Shown here piece after piece: positions 41,430 through 52,999 of a DNA stretch of 64,000 bases. Below the pieces are notes generated by a model that did not search any database, was not told the DNA's origin, and was given only the letters and a program-made list of their open reading frames with translations. The DNA is from Prorocentrum cordatum (taxonomy: Eukaryota > Sar > Dinophyceae > Prorocentrales > Prorocentraceae). How positions within the stretch are numbered: position 1 is the stretch's first letter; every line of letters starts with the position of its first letter. The stretch lies in assembly GCA_963575745.1 (NCBI GenBank), contig CAUYUJ010018571.1, positions 559,975-623,974 of the forward strand, read 5' to 3'. Position numbers and translations under genes: made by a program.

Positions 41430-42856
41430 CAACATCGCGTTCTCGCGCAGAACTTCTCACAATGTACTGAAATGCCGGGCTCTCGACGCTCAGGAATCGC
41501 GCTCGCGCTTTGGTTGTTGTCGCCATTAATTTGGGAATCGCGCTATCTTTCGTTACCTCCTCGCTATTGATGCGCAACCCGACTGCTCGACCTGGCCGCT
41601 TGGGCCCGCTTTCCAGACCCGCCTGTTAGCGTCTAGCCCGCCCGGTAGGCCCGTTTGGTTCTGCCACATGCTTTCTGCTGCAAGTCACCCTCCTGCTAAT
41701 CCCGTGTTCCATCCGTCTCCCTCCCCCTGTCCATTTGTCCTCTCTTCCCCTATTCTACGGGCTGCGCTACATACGTGTGGCAGGTAAGAAAGATATAACC
41801 CCATGGGGGGCACGATCGAAAACGAAGCGGACGGGTATCTTTGGTTACGTGTTGAACGGCACGCGAAGGCAAGAGAAAGCAGTCTTAGAATAATCGTTGG
41901 ATTGTCACTTCTAAAGAATCATTATTGATGACCCCCCCTCCCTGGTAACCACTTTGTGTTTCTGGTAAAATGTTTCTCCCGGCGCTCGCACCCGGTGTCT
42001 CACAAGAGCAAGCGATGTGTCACCAAATTGCGCCCCTGGAACTTGGTTCACAACAGCAGCGGCTCCCGGCTGATACGTCCTCCCAATGTATTCCTAGATC
42101 GCGCTCTCGCGCAGTATTTCCTCACAACTTATGCAGAAGTCGAGCTCTCGCGTGGGATCTCTTCGCACCCCTCGCAATCTACTCAGACGCCGCGCCCTCA
42201 ACACTCAGGAATCACGTCCTGGCTTTGGCCTATCTCACGATTTATTTTGGAGTCGCGCTGTCGCTCGATACCTACTCGCGATTCATGCAGGACGCACTCT
42301 TCAGCAACCCGCCTGCTCGACCTGGCCGTCTGGGCCCGCCTTACCGGCCCGCCTGTTAGTGTCTACCCGACCGATAGGCCCGTTTTATGTTGCCACGTGC
42401 GTTCTGCTCTTAGCCCCCCTCCTGCTACTCTCCTACTCGTGCTCCATCCTCCCTCCACCTTGTCCATTCCTTCCATCCGTCCTGTCTTCCCCTGCCGTAG
42501 GGGCTGCATGAAGTAAACGTTGCAGGCAAGACGACACACGCCAAAGGGAGTAAGATCGAAGACGAAGAGGGTGGGTATCGAGGGTTTGGGATATACGTGC
42601 TGAATGGCACGCGGGCAGGTAAGAGTGAACACCTTAAAATGATTGTTGTTTCTGAATTCTCGTTGCGACAAGATCATTCGCCGTTGTATGTTTCAATTGA
42701 AGTGCTTATCACGGGACTCGCACCTTGTTTGTTAAAGGGAACGTAGGTGGTTGATGTTATGTGTATGGTTTTGATTGTGATTGTTGGTGCACATGATTGT
42801 TGGCGTTGTTGTTTATGGTTTCGGAGTTCTTGGTGTTGTTGTGTTTGCCGCTGTAG

Positions 42857-42899
<43 letters not shown>

Positions 42900-43660
42900 C
42901 ATTGCCGTTGTCGTTGTCGTTGTCGTTGTCGTCGCTGTTGCTGCTATTGTTGTTGTGTCCGTTGCTGTTATTAGTATGGGTGTTGAATTTGATAGTGTTG
43001 TGTTTGGTATTGATATTGATGTTGTTGTCGGTGGTAGTGATGGTGTTGTGGTTGTTGTTGTTGGTGTTGCTGTTGTTGTTCTGGTTCGGCTGTTGTTGTT
43101 GGTGCTGTTCTTGACTTCCCATTCCGAACGATTGATGTTTGTTGTGTCCCCCTCCAGTAACCATTCAATGTTTCAATTCAAGTGTTTATCACGGGGCTCG
43201 CATCCTTTTTTCTCCAGGGAAGATGTGAGGTCACCCCAGTGCACAGCGACAACATCCCGCCTGACGCTCCCGCACAAGTTATTCCCCAAATCGCGCTCTC
43301 GCCAGGGACTTCCTCACAGTTTATCCAAGAATCGCGCTCTCGTGTGGTACTTCCCCGCACTGTATTCAGACGCCGCGCCCTCGACACTCAGGAATCACGC
43401 TCTCGTTGTGGATTCATTTGGGGATCGCGCTCTCGTTCGAGAATGTTCTCAGCAACCCGCCTGCCCCTTGTCCCTTCCTTCCATCCGTCTTCTGTTCCTC
43501 TGCCTTAGGGGCTGCACGAAATACACGTTGCAGGCAAGAGAGATGTACCCCCGAGGGGGAACGATCGAAGACGAACAGGGCGGGTAATCGGGGCATTTGG
43601 GATATACGTGTTGAATGGCACATGAGCAGATTAGAGCGAACAGTCTTAAAATGAGTGTTG
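41430..43660 (-). repeat. Satellite array, inverted arm
   Basis: The same unit as the forward arm, in reverse complement: GAATCGCGCTCTCGCG cores, CAACCCGCCTGCTCGACCTG, TTCCATCCGTCCTGTCTTCC, and GTGTTGAATGGCACGCGAGC-type ends near 41850, 42595 and 43610. Three units are visible. Together with the forward arm this gives a roughly 6.5-kb inverted array. Confidence 0.9.
42795..43110 (+). repeat. GTT microsatellite
   Basis: (TGT)n and GTTGTC-type runs between two inverted satellite units. The opposite strand frame encodes poly-Asn and is an artefact. Confidence 0.93.
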
Positions 43661-43699
43661 TTGTTGGTGGTGTTGGTGGTGTTGATGGTGGTGGTGTTG

Positions 43700-43835
43700 T
43701 TGTGGTCGTCGTCGTCGTCCCTCTCGCGACCCGGCTCACGACCCACCCGCAACCCGCCCGCGACCTTCCTTTGACCCACCCGCGACCCACCCACAACACA
43801 CCCCCACGACCTGCCCGCGACCCACCCCGCACCCA
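43700..43835 (-). repeat. GGGTCGCGG minisatellite, locus 2 (inverted)
   Basis: CGACCCACCCGCGACC and CGCAACCCGCCCGCGACC units, preceded by GTCGTCGTCGTC. It is the reverse complement of the arrangement at 16630-16790. Confidence 0.85.
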
Positions 43836-44583
43836 TCCCCTCACTCTTATCCGCAATTGGGGGGTGCTACATACTTTGGCCAAACACATTTGGGAGACAT
43901 CTCTTTGGCCTGGCATCAATCGCTCTCTCATCTCCCCCCTACAGCTAGTAATTCGGACAAGAAAGTGGAGGTGGAGAAGAGAAACACATTCCCCCAGAGG
44001 TAAACGAGGCTTCGGTCTGGTACGAAGATTCGCGCGACATTTCGCGTAAGTGCGCTGCATGTGCCAGATGAGGGCAGGGGTCGGAAAAATCTACCCTGAA
44101 GTGCCATGGTGGTGGGGACGGGTAGGAAGGAGAGGTGATGGGCGAGGACAGGGCAAAGAGGAAGGCGGAGGCCCCCGAGGAGGGAAGGGGCACGATATCG
44201 TAGGTGCGCCACGGAGGTTCGAGGTCGCGGGCGGGTCCCGGGGGGAAGCGGCGCCGCAGGTTTGTCTTTTGGCTTGGCACGACCAAGACCCGAAAGCGAA
44301 ATGGACGATCGACCAGCGACACCCAGCTTCCCTTCGTTTCGCTTTCGGAGGACACAGGGTCTTCCTGTGGGCGGTTAGCTGTGTAAATCGCCTTCGCTTG
44401 CTGGAGTGGGATTGAAAAGCTCGGTCAGTTCTCGAATGGCGAGTGCTCCTGCCAAGTTCGTCAATGATGTTGCAGAAGATCTGCTGTTCGAATCGCACCA
44501 GTTTTTTCTATGACGGGATGCTGAGGCTGTACGTTTGGACTACGTGGTTCTCTTTGCATCTGTTCCCTTTGTCTTGAACCCGC
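43836..44583 (+). other. No gene recognised
   Basis: Unique sequence with a 12-bp inverted pair (CCGAAAGCGAAA / TTTCGCTTTCGG) at about 44289-44350. The plus frame 44050-44415 has no family match. Confidence 0.45.
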
Positions 44584-44959
44584 TTGCCCTCCTCTCGCTC
44601 CTCGCATCCAGCGTTGCCGCCCATCGTCAACGCCGTTGCAGACGTCTGGCGATGTGGTTTGTTCAACGCATGGGCCCTAGAGGTCTCGCCCTCTTCCCCA
44701 GGAGTTGCTTTTCCCCCTGATGCAGTTTTGGTGGCACGGGGGCCCAAAAAGAGCGGCCCGAGGCTGATTTCAATCAAACATGACGCGTTTAAAGCAGTCA
44801 ATTCGTTGGAGGTCAGGGTGTGAGTTCTTCCGCCTGTTTTCGAAAGGCACCTGTGGTGGTCGCCAGAAGACTTCGAGTCCTTCCTCGGCGAGCAGGTGGA
44901 GATTGCCACGGCCTACTCGGAAGCAGTGGAGCGTGGCGAGGCCTGTCAGCCTACCAATT
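44584..44959 (+). pseudogene. Possible host exon remnant with LWWSPEDF motif
   Basis: One frame stays open across 125 codons except for a TGA at 44821-44823. Before it: DAVLVARGPKKSGPRLISIK and HDAFKAVNSLEVRV. After it: LPPVFERHLWWSPEDFESFL, then GEQVEIATAYSEAVERGEAC and a final stop at 44957. Composition is balanced and non-repetitive, unlike the flanks. The V-x-V strand followed by a LW(W/Y)S-x-EDF helix resembles a motif I remember from hypothetical proteins of protists. That is memory rather than a named family. It may be a decayed gene, an exon with the stop inside an unrecognised intron, or chance. Low to moderate confidence. Confidence 0.35.
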
Positions 44960-45559
44960 AGCTATCCCCTTCCGTTCTTCGTCGTCGTCCTCGTATCCTC
45001 CCTTCCCGAGGATCGAAGGCTTAGTTGTTTAACCATTTCTGCTTCGGGTCATGGATATACCCTGCTCGGGCCTCGTGACTGTCAACATCGGTCTCCGCTC
45101 CTCTCCCATACCTCCAACGTCTGGAATATTTCAGATTCGTGGGATCAAACAGTTTCTGGTCACTGAGGGCCGTTTCTCGGCCCACGGACCATCCAGGGCC
45201 GCCAGCAACGGATTCGGGACGAAAGGTTGCCCCTAGAGAAGAAGTCTACACCTTCGGGTCTACCAGTTGAAACGTCGTCAGATGTCTCGGCGCCTTCCTG
45301 CGTGGAGATTCTCGGATGCGCCGCCACACATAATCGCAGGAGGTCTTCAGTTATGCCGCCCCCCCTTCCCCAAAGCTCGTGGCTGTCACTGAACTCTGCG
45401 CGACGCCTGGTTCGCCCTGTCATTCTCCTCCTCTTCCTCAGTCTCCTCCTCCGTCTCCTCCTCCGTCTCCTCATCCCCTTCTCTTCCTCCGCGACAGCGG
45501 CAGCGGCGACATAAGCATTTGCCGAGTATTCTCTAGTGTCGGCAACCCTCAATCTTACC
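44960..45559 (+). other. No gene recognised
   Basis: Mixed sequence ending in a CTCCTC-rich stretch (45425-45490). Short frames only. Confidence 0.45.
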
Positions 45560-46190
45560 TTAGTTTAGGTTCATCTTAGCTCAGGTGTAGCTTTGCTTAG
45601 CTTACCTTCATCTTAGCTTCGCTGGGCTCCAGCATAGCAGAGCATATCATAACATAGCATAGCGTATCATAGCATAGCGCAGCACATCATATCATAGCAT
45701 AGCTCAACATAGCATATCATATCATAGCGCAGCATAGCATAGCATATCATATCATAGCATAGCGCAGCACAGCATAGCATGGGTGTAATTCCCTACTTAG
45801 GCTTTCCTAGAGGGTTAGCTTAGCTTAGCTTAGCATAGCGCAGCGCTGATTTAGCATACCATGTCATGGCATAACATAGCCAACCAATAACATATCATAT
45901 CATAAAATAACATATCATAGCGCATCATAACATATCATAGCATAACACACATTATCATAGCATATCATAGCGCAGCTTAGCATATCATAGCATAGCTTAG
46001 CATAGCACAGCGCAGCATGACATAGCATAGCTGATCATAGCATAGCATATCATATCATGCATAGCGTATCATAGCATATCATATCATAGCTTAGCGCAGC
46101 ACATCATAGCATAGCATACCATATCATAACATAGCATAGCGTATCATAGCATGGCATAGCATAGCATGGCATAGCATAGCAACTAATGCT
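45560..46190 (+). repeat. 5-bp satellite (AGCAT / ATCAT)
   Basis: About 600 bp built almost only of the pentamers AGCAT, ATCAT, AGCTT, AGCGC and AACAT in phase, for example CATAGCATATCATAGCATAG. It begins as a gradual TTAGCTTAG/TTAGGTTCATC sequence. A 60-bp non-repeat island at 45780-45830 interrupts it. The clearest AT-rich block of the window. Confidence 0.95.
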
Positions 46191-47530
46191 GGTTTCCTAG
46201 GGGCTCCAACTTCTAGGTAGGGTCGCACTGGGGTAATTTCTTGGGGGAGCCTCCCAGAGGTCTCGTGGAGACTTTTTTTGAAGCTCATGTTGGGAGTCAA
46301 GGGCTGCTGTCGAGGGTTCGGGGAGAGTCCGGCGGAGGTGCTGGTCCGTCTTGGGCTGGTATTGGGCCGTTGTGAAGCCGTCTCGAAGCTTCGATGGAGC
46401 GGTCTCTGGCGTGGGGCCAGAAACTCTTGGGCTTGACGTACTCTTGGTCGCAGTACAGTTGTTCTCAAGTAGCACGACTTCTTGCCTACCAGCGGTAGGC
46501 GGTTAACAAGTTTCTCCATCGGAATTCCCAGTATGTGGGGTGATCAATGTTTTAAGACGACCGTTGTCATTGGATGCGCTTGCGCTACCTTTGTTTCCGA
46601 ACGAACTTATTGGAGGGCTCCTCCAGCCCACCTCCCATCCCTGCCTCCTTCCCACTGCCTACCCTTCCTACTCCCTCCTTCCTCATCCTTGCTCCTCCCC
46701 TGAAGAGGGTGTTGTTCCGTCTGAAAAGGCAGGCTTCCCCGTCCCCCCCTAGACTTCTTCGCTCCGCCCCCACCCCCCCGCCGCCCCCATCAGCAGCTTC
46801 ACGGGGGGGCAGAAGCAGCCAATCGTTTTTTTCACAGGTGAGTCTCGTACGGGGGGCGTTTTGTTGGTTTTCATGGAAGTGGATGAAAAAGTTGTGAAAA
46901 AACTTGTGGCAAAACGAGCTGTCATAAGACCTGTGAAAAAAAGTGAGCTGTAATGAAACCATACACTTCGATCTTCCCGCCTCCCCCCCGCCGTCACCCC
47001 TCTACTCTTCGATCCCCTTCCCTCCCTGAGATTGCAAGTCCCGAAAAGGTTGAATGCAGCATCGGCTCTGGTGTATCGCTTCCGAAATCCAGCGCTGATC
47101 GGGCACATGTGCAACCCCAATCCCCTAGCCCTCCAATCTGGCCTCGTAGCCCTCAATCGTTCCCCGGGGATCCACCCCGTCACAGACCTCGGCGAGCCGC
47201 CAGAGTTCCGGGCCTGCCACAGGTGCCCCTGGACGAAGCCTTCTTGGAGCCCTCGTGGCCCGCTGGGCCTCGCGAGGGGCGCTCTGGCGGCCGTGGGGGC
47301 CCCTTCGGGAATCCCAGGCACACCTTGGGCCAAAGCCACCTCTTCAAGCAGTGGCGAAGCGTCCTGGCCCGCCTATAGGCCCACCAAACCATGTTCTAAG
47401 AACCTTTTGCGGTTTGCACGAACTGTCCTTAGAACGGTTCTGGCTGAGCCTGTCCTGCTTTCACACATCGGGCTCATGTTCTAAGATTGTTGTTTTGTTC
47501 TTGAACATCTCTGGGTTCTAAGATCATCTC
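46191..47530 (+). other. No gene recognised; weak TTGG island
   Basis: 46220-46420 has loose TCTTGGG/CCGTCTCG repeats (island 12). 46620-46800 is C/T-rich. 46860-46960 is AT-richer with GTGAAAAAA repeats. Near 47050-47090 a block reading RLNAASALVY is similar to one at 55845-55870. TTCTAAG recurs four times at 47395-47520. Confidence 0.5.
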
Positions 47531-48119
47531 GTGGTAGGGCTATAGAAATGCCGGGACGGTCGGTCCCTGCTCAAACCTCTGGCAACACCCGAAGAGCGGG
47601 AGGGGGCCGAGCCGAGGAGGCGCTGTTCCGGACCGACCCCGTGCTCGCCAACAACTCCCGCAGGGGCCTCGGCCTCGGCCGCGGCCCTACGCGGGCGAGC
47701 AACTCGCAGGCTGGCGTCGCCCCGGCGCCCTCGCGAGAAGAGGAGGAGGAGGAGGAGGAGGAGGAGAGGGAGGTGGAAAAGAACCGACCGCAGCATCGAG
47801 GAGGAGGAGGAGGACGACGACGAGGACATGGAGGACGAGGAGGAGGAGGGGGGGCAGGAGATGGAGGGAGCCCTCCTCTTCAGCAGTGACGAACCGACGA
47901 CGATGACGACGACGACGTCGACGACCCCAACGCCTTGCGGAGGGCTCGCGCGCCCGTTCAACGCCTCCTTGAAGTGGTTTTCGTGGGTCCTGCCTGGGCG
48001 TCTTGGGCCCGGCGCCATGTGGAGGAGGAGGAGGAGGAGGAGGAGGAGGAGGAGGAGGAGGAGGATGAGGAGTTGTGGAGGAGGAGGAGGAGGAGGTAGG
48101 GGAGGAAGTGGAGGCCGTG
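47531..48119 (+). repeat. GGA tracts before the LINE
   Basis: (GGA)n at 47742-47770, 47800-47860 and 48018-48105, with CGACGA at 47890-47930. Frames here are tract artefacts. Confidence 0.85.
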
Positions 48120-48495
48120 TACGCTCAAATTGACGATCAGCATAGAGAAGCTTGTCGAAAAGGGATAACCGTCATTGCGGCAGAGTCTGGGCCGAGAAGA
48201 TAGCACGATGACAGAAACGTGGTTGGAGAAAATCCCATGCCGAAGCGCAATGACAAAGGGGACCTGCTTATCCAGTGGCGCCGCTTGCGGAGCATGCTTG
48301 TAGCTAACATATTCAACCATCAGTCACTCGAAGAAGCGTTGACATACAGAAATAGGGATCGAAGACCGCAGTTTGATTATTTTCTGTTTCACCACGCGTT
48401 GCACTCAGTCTGTACCATCTGCATGACATCGCCTGGCATAGACGTGGCATCTGATCACAGACTTGTCTGCTTGAAACTGACATTACCCTCTGCTC
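48120..48495 (+). pseudogene. LINE-1: AP-endonuclease-like domain, C-terminal half
   Basis: The endonuclease of a non-LTR retrotransposon nicks target DNA to prime reverse transcription. One frame, with a single stop at 48201-48203, reads YAQIDDQHREACRKGITVIA, then KRNDKGDLLIQWRRLRSMLV. This is the usual N-x-x-G-x-x-L core. It continues FDYFLFHHAL and GIDVASDHRLVCLKLTL, with the catalytic-type S-D-H at 48450-48458. About 110 residues remain. The N-terminal half with the metal-binding Asn/Glu is replaced by the GGA tract. The SDH motif and its spacing make the family call strong. Confidence 0.8.
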
Positions 48496-49032
48496 GCCTG
48501 CGCAGGCGAAAACGTAAGAAAAACCCAGGACCCACCCTGATAACCGGGGGCATCGTACGCTCCGCCTTCGGAGGCGCGCGTGCAATCCGTCAATTGGTGC
48601 GAGATGACCGCCGCCGGCAATCTCAATATGTTGAACGAGTGCATGACGGACGCAGCTCGTGACGACCAGGCGCGCGAAGGCGCCGAGCCAACGACAGCTC
48701 GTTTTCGAGTCGGACGAAGAGTTGCGCGTGATGATAACTATGCGCAGGAGTCTTCGGACGGCAGACCTGCTGGCAGCAGACAAGAAACACATCATGGTGC
48801 AATGGAACAAGTAAATCCAAAACACGATGCGCGTTCGCCGGGTCAACGCCAGAATTGGCAAGGCGGAAAGGATATTGGAGGAGTACCTTGGTATTTTATG
48901 TCCTTGGTATTTGTACTTGGAAAAAATGGTAGGTAATCGGTCGAGGTGCCACATCACGGAAGTGAAGGATCAGGGCGGGCATGCCCATAATGAGCGGACC
49001 TCGATCGCCGAAGTGTTTGTGTTTTTTTCTGT
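48496..49032 (+). pseudogene. LINE-1: linker between endonuclease and RT
   Basis: Basic and acidic helix-like coding remnants in changing frames: RRRKRKKNPGP, then ELRVMITMRRSLRTADLLAA and MRVRRVNARIGKAERILEEY. Then comes ITEVKDQGGHAHNERTSIAE-VF, the usual segment just before the RT. No catalytic function is expected here. The order and spacing fit a LINE polyprotein. At least two frame changes. Confidence 0.65.
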
Positions 49033-49870
49033 TTCGAGGAGGACCTGTACGCGACCACCAGGGGCCGCGACAGGCCATATGTGCGCGCGCCCAGAGGGGC
49101 AGAGAGCGTGTCCCCTTTCACGACGGAAGAGGTGGACGCCGCTACCCGACGGATGAAAAGGGGCAAAGCAGGCGACGACCACGGAGTCAAAGCAGAGCTT
49201 TTGAAAGTCGACTGCCCAACGCTGAGGAGTCTAATCTTGGAAGCGTTCAGCGTGATCCGTGTCCCTGCGAACAATTTCGAGACGGGTGGTTGGCTGACCG
49301 CATCACTGTGTTGCACAAGAAGGGGGAAGCTTCCATGCGTGGCAATCACCGGTCAATCGCGATTTCAACATTATTGTACAAGCTATTGAGTCGGTTCCTA
49401 CGTGGCCGCCTCCGCGGCACGGTCATTGGTGAGCAATTAGTGTGCCCAGCCGCGTACAGGAAGGGCTTCAGCACCCGCGGACCGCTTGATTTCTAAGACT
49501 AAGACTCAGATGTTGCAAAGTTTTGTAACGAGTGCAATGTAGATTTGTGGAGTGGCGCGATCGGTGTCGAAAAAGGCGTTCGACACAGTTGAACGCGGTG
49601 CACTCTAGGCAGCCCTGGTAGACCAGGTAGCCCCGATCTTATACATCGGTTCGTTGAAGCGCCTCTACGCAAGGCAGACAGCCACTGGTCGCTGGCGGAA
49701 GAAGTAGACCCTTCGTTATCTCGCGGGGCGTGCAGCAGGGGGATCCGATAAGTTGCTTTCCGTTTCCAGTGGCCATGCAAGCTATTCTTTGGCGGGGCGA
49801 ATGTTCGGGCCCATTTGCCTTTCCCAGTGGAGCTCCGTCGCGCCGGTTCGGAATCCCCCCCACGTGTCAA
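49033..49870 (+). pseudogene. LINE-1: reverse transcriptase fingers and palm
   Basis: Frame 49033-49290: FEEDLYATTRGRDRPYVRAP, FTTEEVDAATRRMKRGKAGD and DHGVKAELLK, the classic LINE RT opening. After a shift: GWLADRITVLHKKGEASMRG, NHRSIAISTLLYKLLSRFLR and a stop at 49494. After another: SKKAFDTVERGAL with the first catalytic Asp at 49582-49584 and a stop at 49606, then YIGSLKRLYARQTA. A further frame gives RGVQQGDPIS at 49724-49753. All core motifs survive, but four frames and several stops make it a pseudogene. Very strong family match. Confidence 0.9.
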
Positions 49871-50105
49871 AGCGCGAGTTGAAGCGTTGATCTATTGAAG
49901 AGTAAATAATTATTACTAATTAGCATCAGTGGACAATCGTTGTTCTTTCGCCGCGGCTGCGCCGCCGCTGCGCGCTGTTGTCTCGGCGCAGGATTCCACT
50001 GGGGAGGGGGGGGGGGGGGGGCGTCGCGAGTCTTGCGACGCTCTCGCCTTCATTCGCCGCGGCATGATACGTGGGCCACACTATAGTCACGCTGGTGCAT
50101 TCTGG
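49871..50105 (+). other. Interruption in the LINE RT
   Basis: Between the QGDPIS and FADD motifs there is extra, partly AT-rich DNA (GTAAATAATTATTACTAATT) and a 14-G run at 50004. It is likely an insertion or unaligned decay. Confidence 0.5.
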
Positions 50106-50890
50106 AGGTTGAAGGCACGCTGGAACAAGCTAAATTGCAAGCGAACTGGCGGGTGGCCCCGGAGATCCCCTGACAGACCTGCGCTTCGCCGACGATGCGC
50201 TCGTTCTTTCTGAACGCAAAAGGGGCGCCTCTGACATGATCGCGGATTTGGAGGCGGGCGCTAATGAAAGCGGCCTGAAGGTCCATATGGGCGCGACATC
50301 GGAACTGGCCAATGCGCGCGACTGCCCGCCGCATATAGAGCGCGGCGCGCGCGGTGGGAGGGCGCCCCGGCACGGCGAGTCAGAGAAGCAGATCGGCCAA
50401 ACAGTTTCTTTGGAAGACGCCCGCGGAGCAGCATTTGGCAACCGCCCCGCTCCCGCGCGGGCCGCGTTCCACGCCTTGGCGGGTGTCTTTCGCAACGGGC
50501 GCTGCCGGGCTCGCATCCGTCTAGGACTGCTCGGGGCATGCGCGCCGCCCTGCGTCGCGCGCGCCTCCAGCGCGCGAGCGCTCGCGGCGGCCCGGGGGCG
50601 AGCGCTTCGAACCGCGCGGCCTTGCAACAGATGGCGGGCATTCGACGGCTAGTGGACGATAGATGGGTCGATTGCATCCGGCGCGCCACGCGCGCCAGCG
50701 CGCGGCTGGCCGCGCGAAGCGGCGCGGGCGATTGGGCGCGCATGTTCTGAAAAGAGCTTGAACATCAGGAGGCGGGCTTTCCTCGCCAACCGACCGCCGA
50801 CGAAGCGCGAGACCTGTCGGCCGGGCACCGCGGTTTCGAGCGAGCGCAAGGGGAAGCGCGGGCCGCCCGCGGAAACGGTAGACAGACGTG
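50106..50890 (+). pseudogene. LINE-1: RT active site and C-terminal region
   Basis: A frame open to 50652 reads LTDLRFADDALVLSERKRGA, with the RT active site F-A-D-D at 50185-50196. SDMIADLEAGANESGLKVHM follows, the expected SGL-x-x segment. Then ASLEDARGAAFGNR-like and GRCRARIRLGLLGACAPPCV sections follow, which correspond to the thumb and the VLPC-type region. In another frame AGIRRLVDDRWVDCIRRATR and GAGDWARMF (stop at 50748) give the C-terminal tail. GC is extreme here. The active site is intact, but the polyprotein is not. Confidence 0.85.
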
Positions 50891-52099
50891 CAATTGTTTC
50901 CGTTTCTTCTTATCCCGTTCCCTTGCTGCCGCTGCGGCCGTTGCTGCGCCGCCGTTGCCCCCCCTCTGCCGTCCGTCCGTCCGTCGTCATCCTGCCCTGT
51001 TGCCTCTCTCTCGCTCGCTGTCCTGTCTCCTCCGCGCTGCTCTCTGCTCGGTCAACTGTGCTGCCTGTTCCCGCCCTTGTTCGCGTGCCCCCCGCGCCCT
51101 CCTGCCGTCTGCTCCCATTTTCCTTGCCGCTGCTGCTGCTGGCCCCGCACCCAACTGGGCGCCTGGCGATCGACCTCTGTCGCGCCGCGCAGCGGCATTC
51201 GTTTCGTCCCGCGCAGTTGCTCCACAGTTTCACGCGTGGAGATTCTCGCGCCTCGCCTGTCATGTCGGCCTGGCGCCTTGCCGGGGCGCGCGGGCTCCCC
51301 GCCCCCCCGCGGGCCGCTCTGCTCTGCCGGCATGCTCTGCCCTGGGCCATCTCGCGTGCCCCTCTTCGGCCCCCTGGGAAAGTCTCGCGGGGCTGTCCTG
51401 GCGGCCTCTCAGGTGCATTTTCGAGGCAGTTTTGGGCCCTCTTCGGCCGCCTTGGGGCCATCTAGGGGCCGCCCCAACTGGGCGGCCTGGAACGCCGCGC
51501 GTGTTGGCGCTGGCCCCGCCCCGGCCCCCCCGAAGCCCGGCGCGTTGTAATGCCCGCGGAATTCCTCCGAATATTGAATGGCGTCGCGTCCATGTGGCCG
51601 CGGGGCCGCATGGCCGCGCCACGCTTGCCCCGGGAGGTTTCGCGCCCGCGCGCGCGGGGTCGCAGAGCGCGGCGCGGGCGCCCACCGCGGGCGCCCGCGC
51701 GCCCGCGCCGCGCGCCGCGCCGAGCGCGCCCGCTGCGCCCGCGCAGCGGGGGGGGCGTGCGCGCGCGCAGCGGCGTCTCTGCGCAGGCGCTATATCGCCC
51801 GCTCGCGCGGTGGGCGCAGCATCTTCTTTCGCCTGGCGGTCGCCGCCGTCGTCGCATTCGTTGTCGCGGTCGTCGATGTGCGCCGTCGCTGCTCGTCGCC
51901 GTCGTCGTCGCTGTCCCCCGTCTGTCGCGCCGTCGGCCGCCGTCGCTTCGCCCGCCGCGGTCGGCGTCGCCGTCGCTGCCGCGGTCGTCGTCGCAGCGAG
52001 AGGGGGGTCCGCGGAGGGGTGGCTCCGTTTCAGCCTGCGCCCGACGGCGCGGCGGACGCGCACCTCGAAGCGCTGCGCGCTTTCATTTGTTCTGGCGCC
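50891..52099 (+). other. GC-extreme segment without a recognised gene
   Basis: Overlapping long frames on both strands (R/A/P-rich) reflect composition. A TTGG-like stretch sits at 51390-51470, and CGTCGTCG-rich DNA at 51850-51995. Confidence 0.55.
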
Positions 52100-52740
52100 G
52101 AGGTATTCAGATTCCCCGGAAGCCTTGGCCACCTGATCAGTCCCGGGGTTTCGCGCGGATCCTCGACTGCCTGGGGAAGAAGACGCGCGGGCTCATGGGG
52201 CGCAGAAGTGCGCTGATATTGCTGGGCGTTTCCGCTGCTTGGACAGAGCGCGACAAGCAGCTTAACTTGCGCGACCAACCCTGCCAGAGCGCATGGCGCA
52301 CCGAAGTTAATGTGCTCCTTCGCGACGCGAATCGCCGCTGGGCGGCGGCCTCTCGCGATTTTGCACGCGTCGCCTCCGCTGAGCGGAAGTCCGCCAAAAT
52401 TGACCGAAGCACGAAGATGGACAGTGCGCGCCGTGAGGCCGACATGGCAGGGGCCAGAGGCCACCCGAAGAGGCTGCGCAAGCGCGCGAAGTCCGTTGCC
52501 GGATGCCCCGCCACAGCGCTACGCAGCGTGAGATGGCTGGGCGCGTCGAGGACGCGGTCCCCGCAGCAGTGCCCTGACCAGTTCACTGACCACTCCTGCG
52601 ATGCATTCGGCGCTGAAAAGCTGGAAGGCGACGAGCTGCCGAACGAGAGCGAGTTGGACTTCGACTGCGACGAGAGTTTGACGCCACCCAGCGCCGCTCG
52701 CATCTGGCAAGGCACCAAGGCCCTCAAGAGGCAATAGTGG
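52100..52740 (+). pseudogene. LINE-2: linker region before RT
   Basis: The end of an open frame (stop at 52735) reads SAAWTERDKQLNLRDQPCQS, AWRTEVNVLLRDANRRWAAA and SRDFARVASAERKSAKIDRS. These resemble the linker of dinoflagellate LINE polyproteins. Later codons are acidic (ELDFDCDESLTPPSAARIWQ). The upstream part of the same frame is arginine-rich repeat sequence and is not counted. Its identity rests on position before the RT at 53.0 kb. Confidence 0.5.
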
Positions 52741-52999
52741 CAGGGGGCTCGGCTGTGACGTCGTCGGCAGGAAACTCCTCGAGGCCGGCGGGGTTGCAAT
52801 GGCGCTGCGCGTGACAGAACTAAACGAACAGATCTGGCCTTCGCAAGTGGCCCAAGACGCGCCGAGGTGAGCGGCTGCCGGAACTTCCGCAACAAAAGAC
52901 GACGCGTCGCACGCTGAGAATGATCGAGGACTCCCGATTGGGGGTCGCATCGGTGAAATCTCTTTGGCCGCGCTTCATGATCATTTTCTCGAGCCGCAT
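52741..52999 (+). other. Decayed LINE-2 sequence
   Basis: Stops in all frames and no readable motif, between linker and RT. Confidence 0.4.

Noticed and set aside
42757-43164. Asn-rich protein on the minus strand
   Set aside because: Translation of a GTT microsatellite.
51550-52737. 395-codon open frame as a host gene
   Set aside because: Arginine-rich GC composition with an overlapping long frame on the other strand. Only its end resembles a LINE linker.
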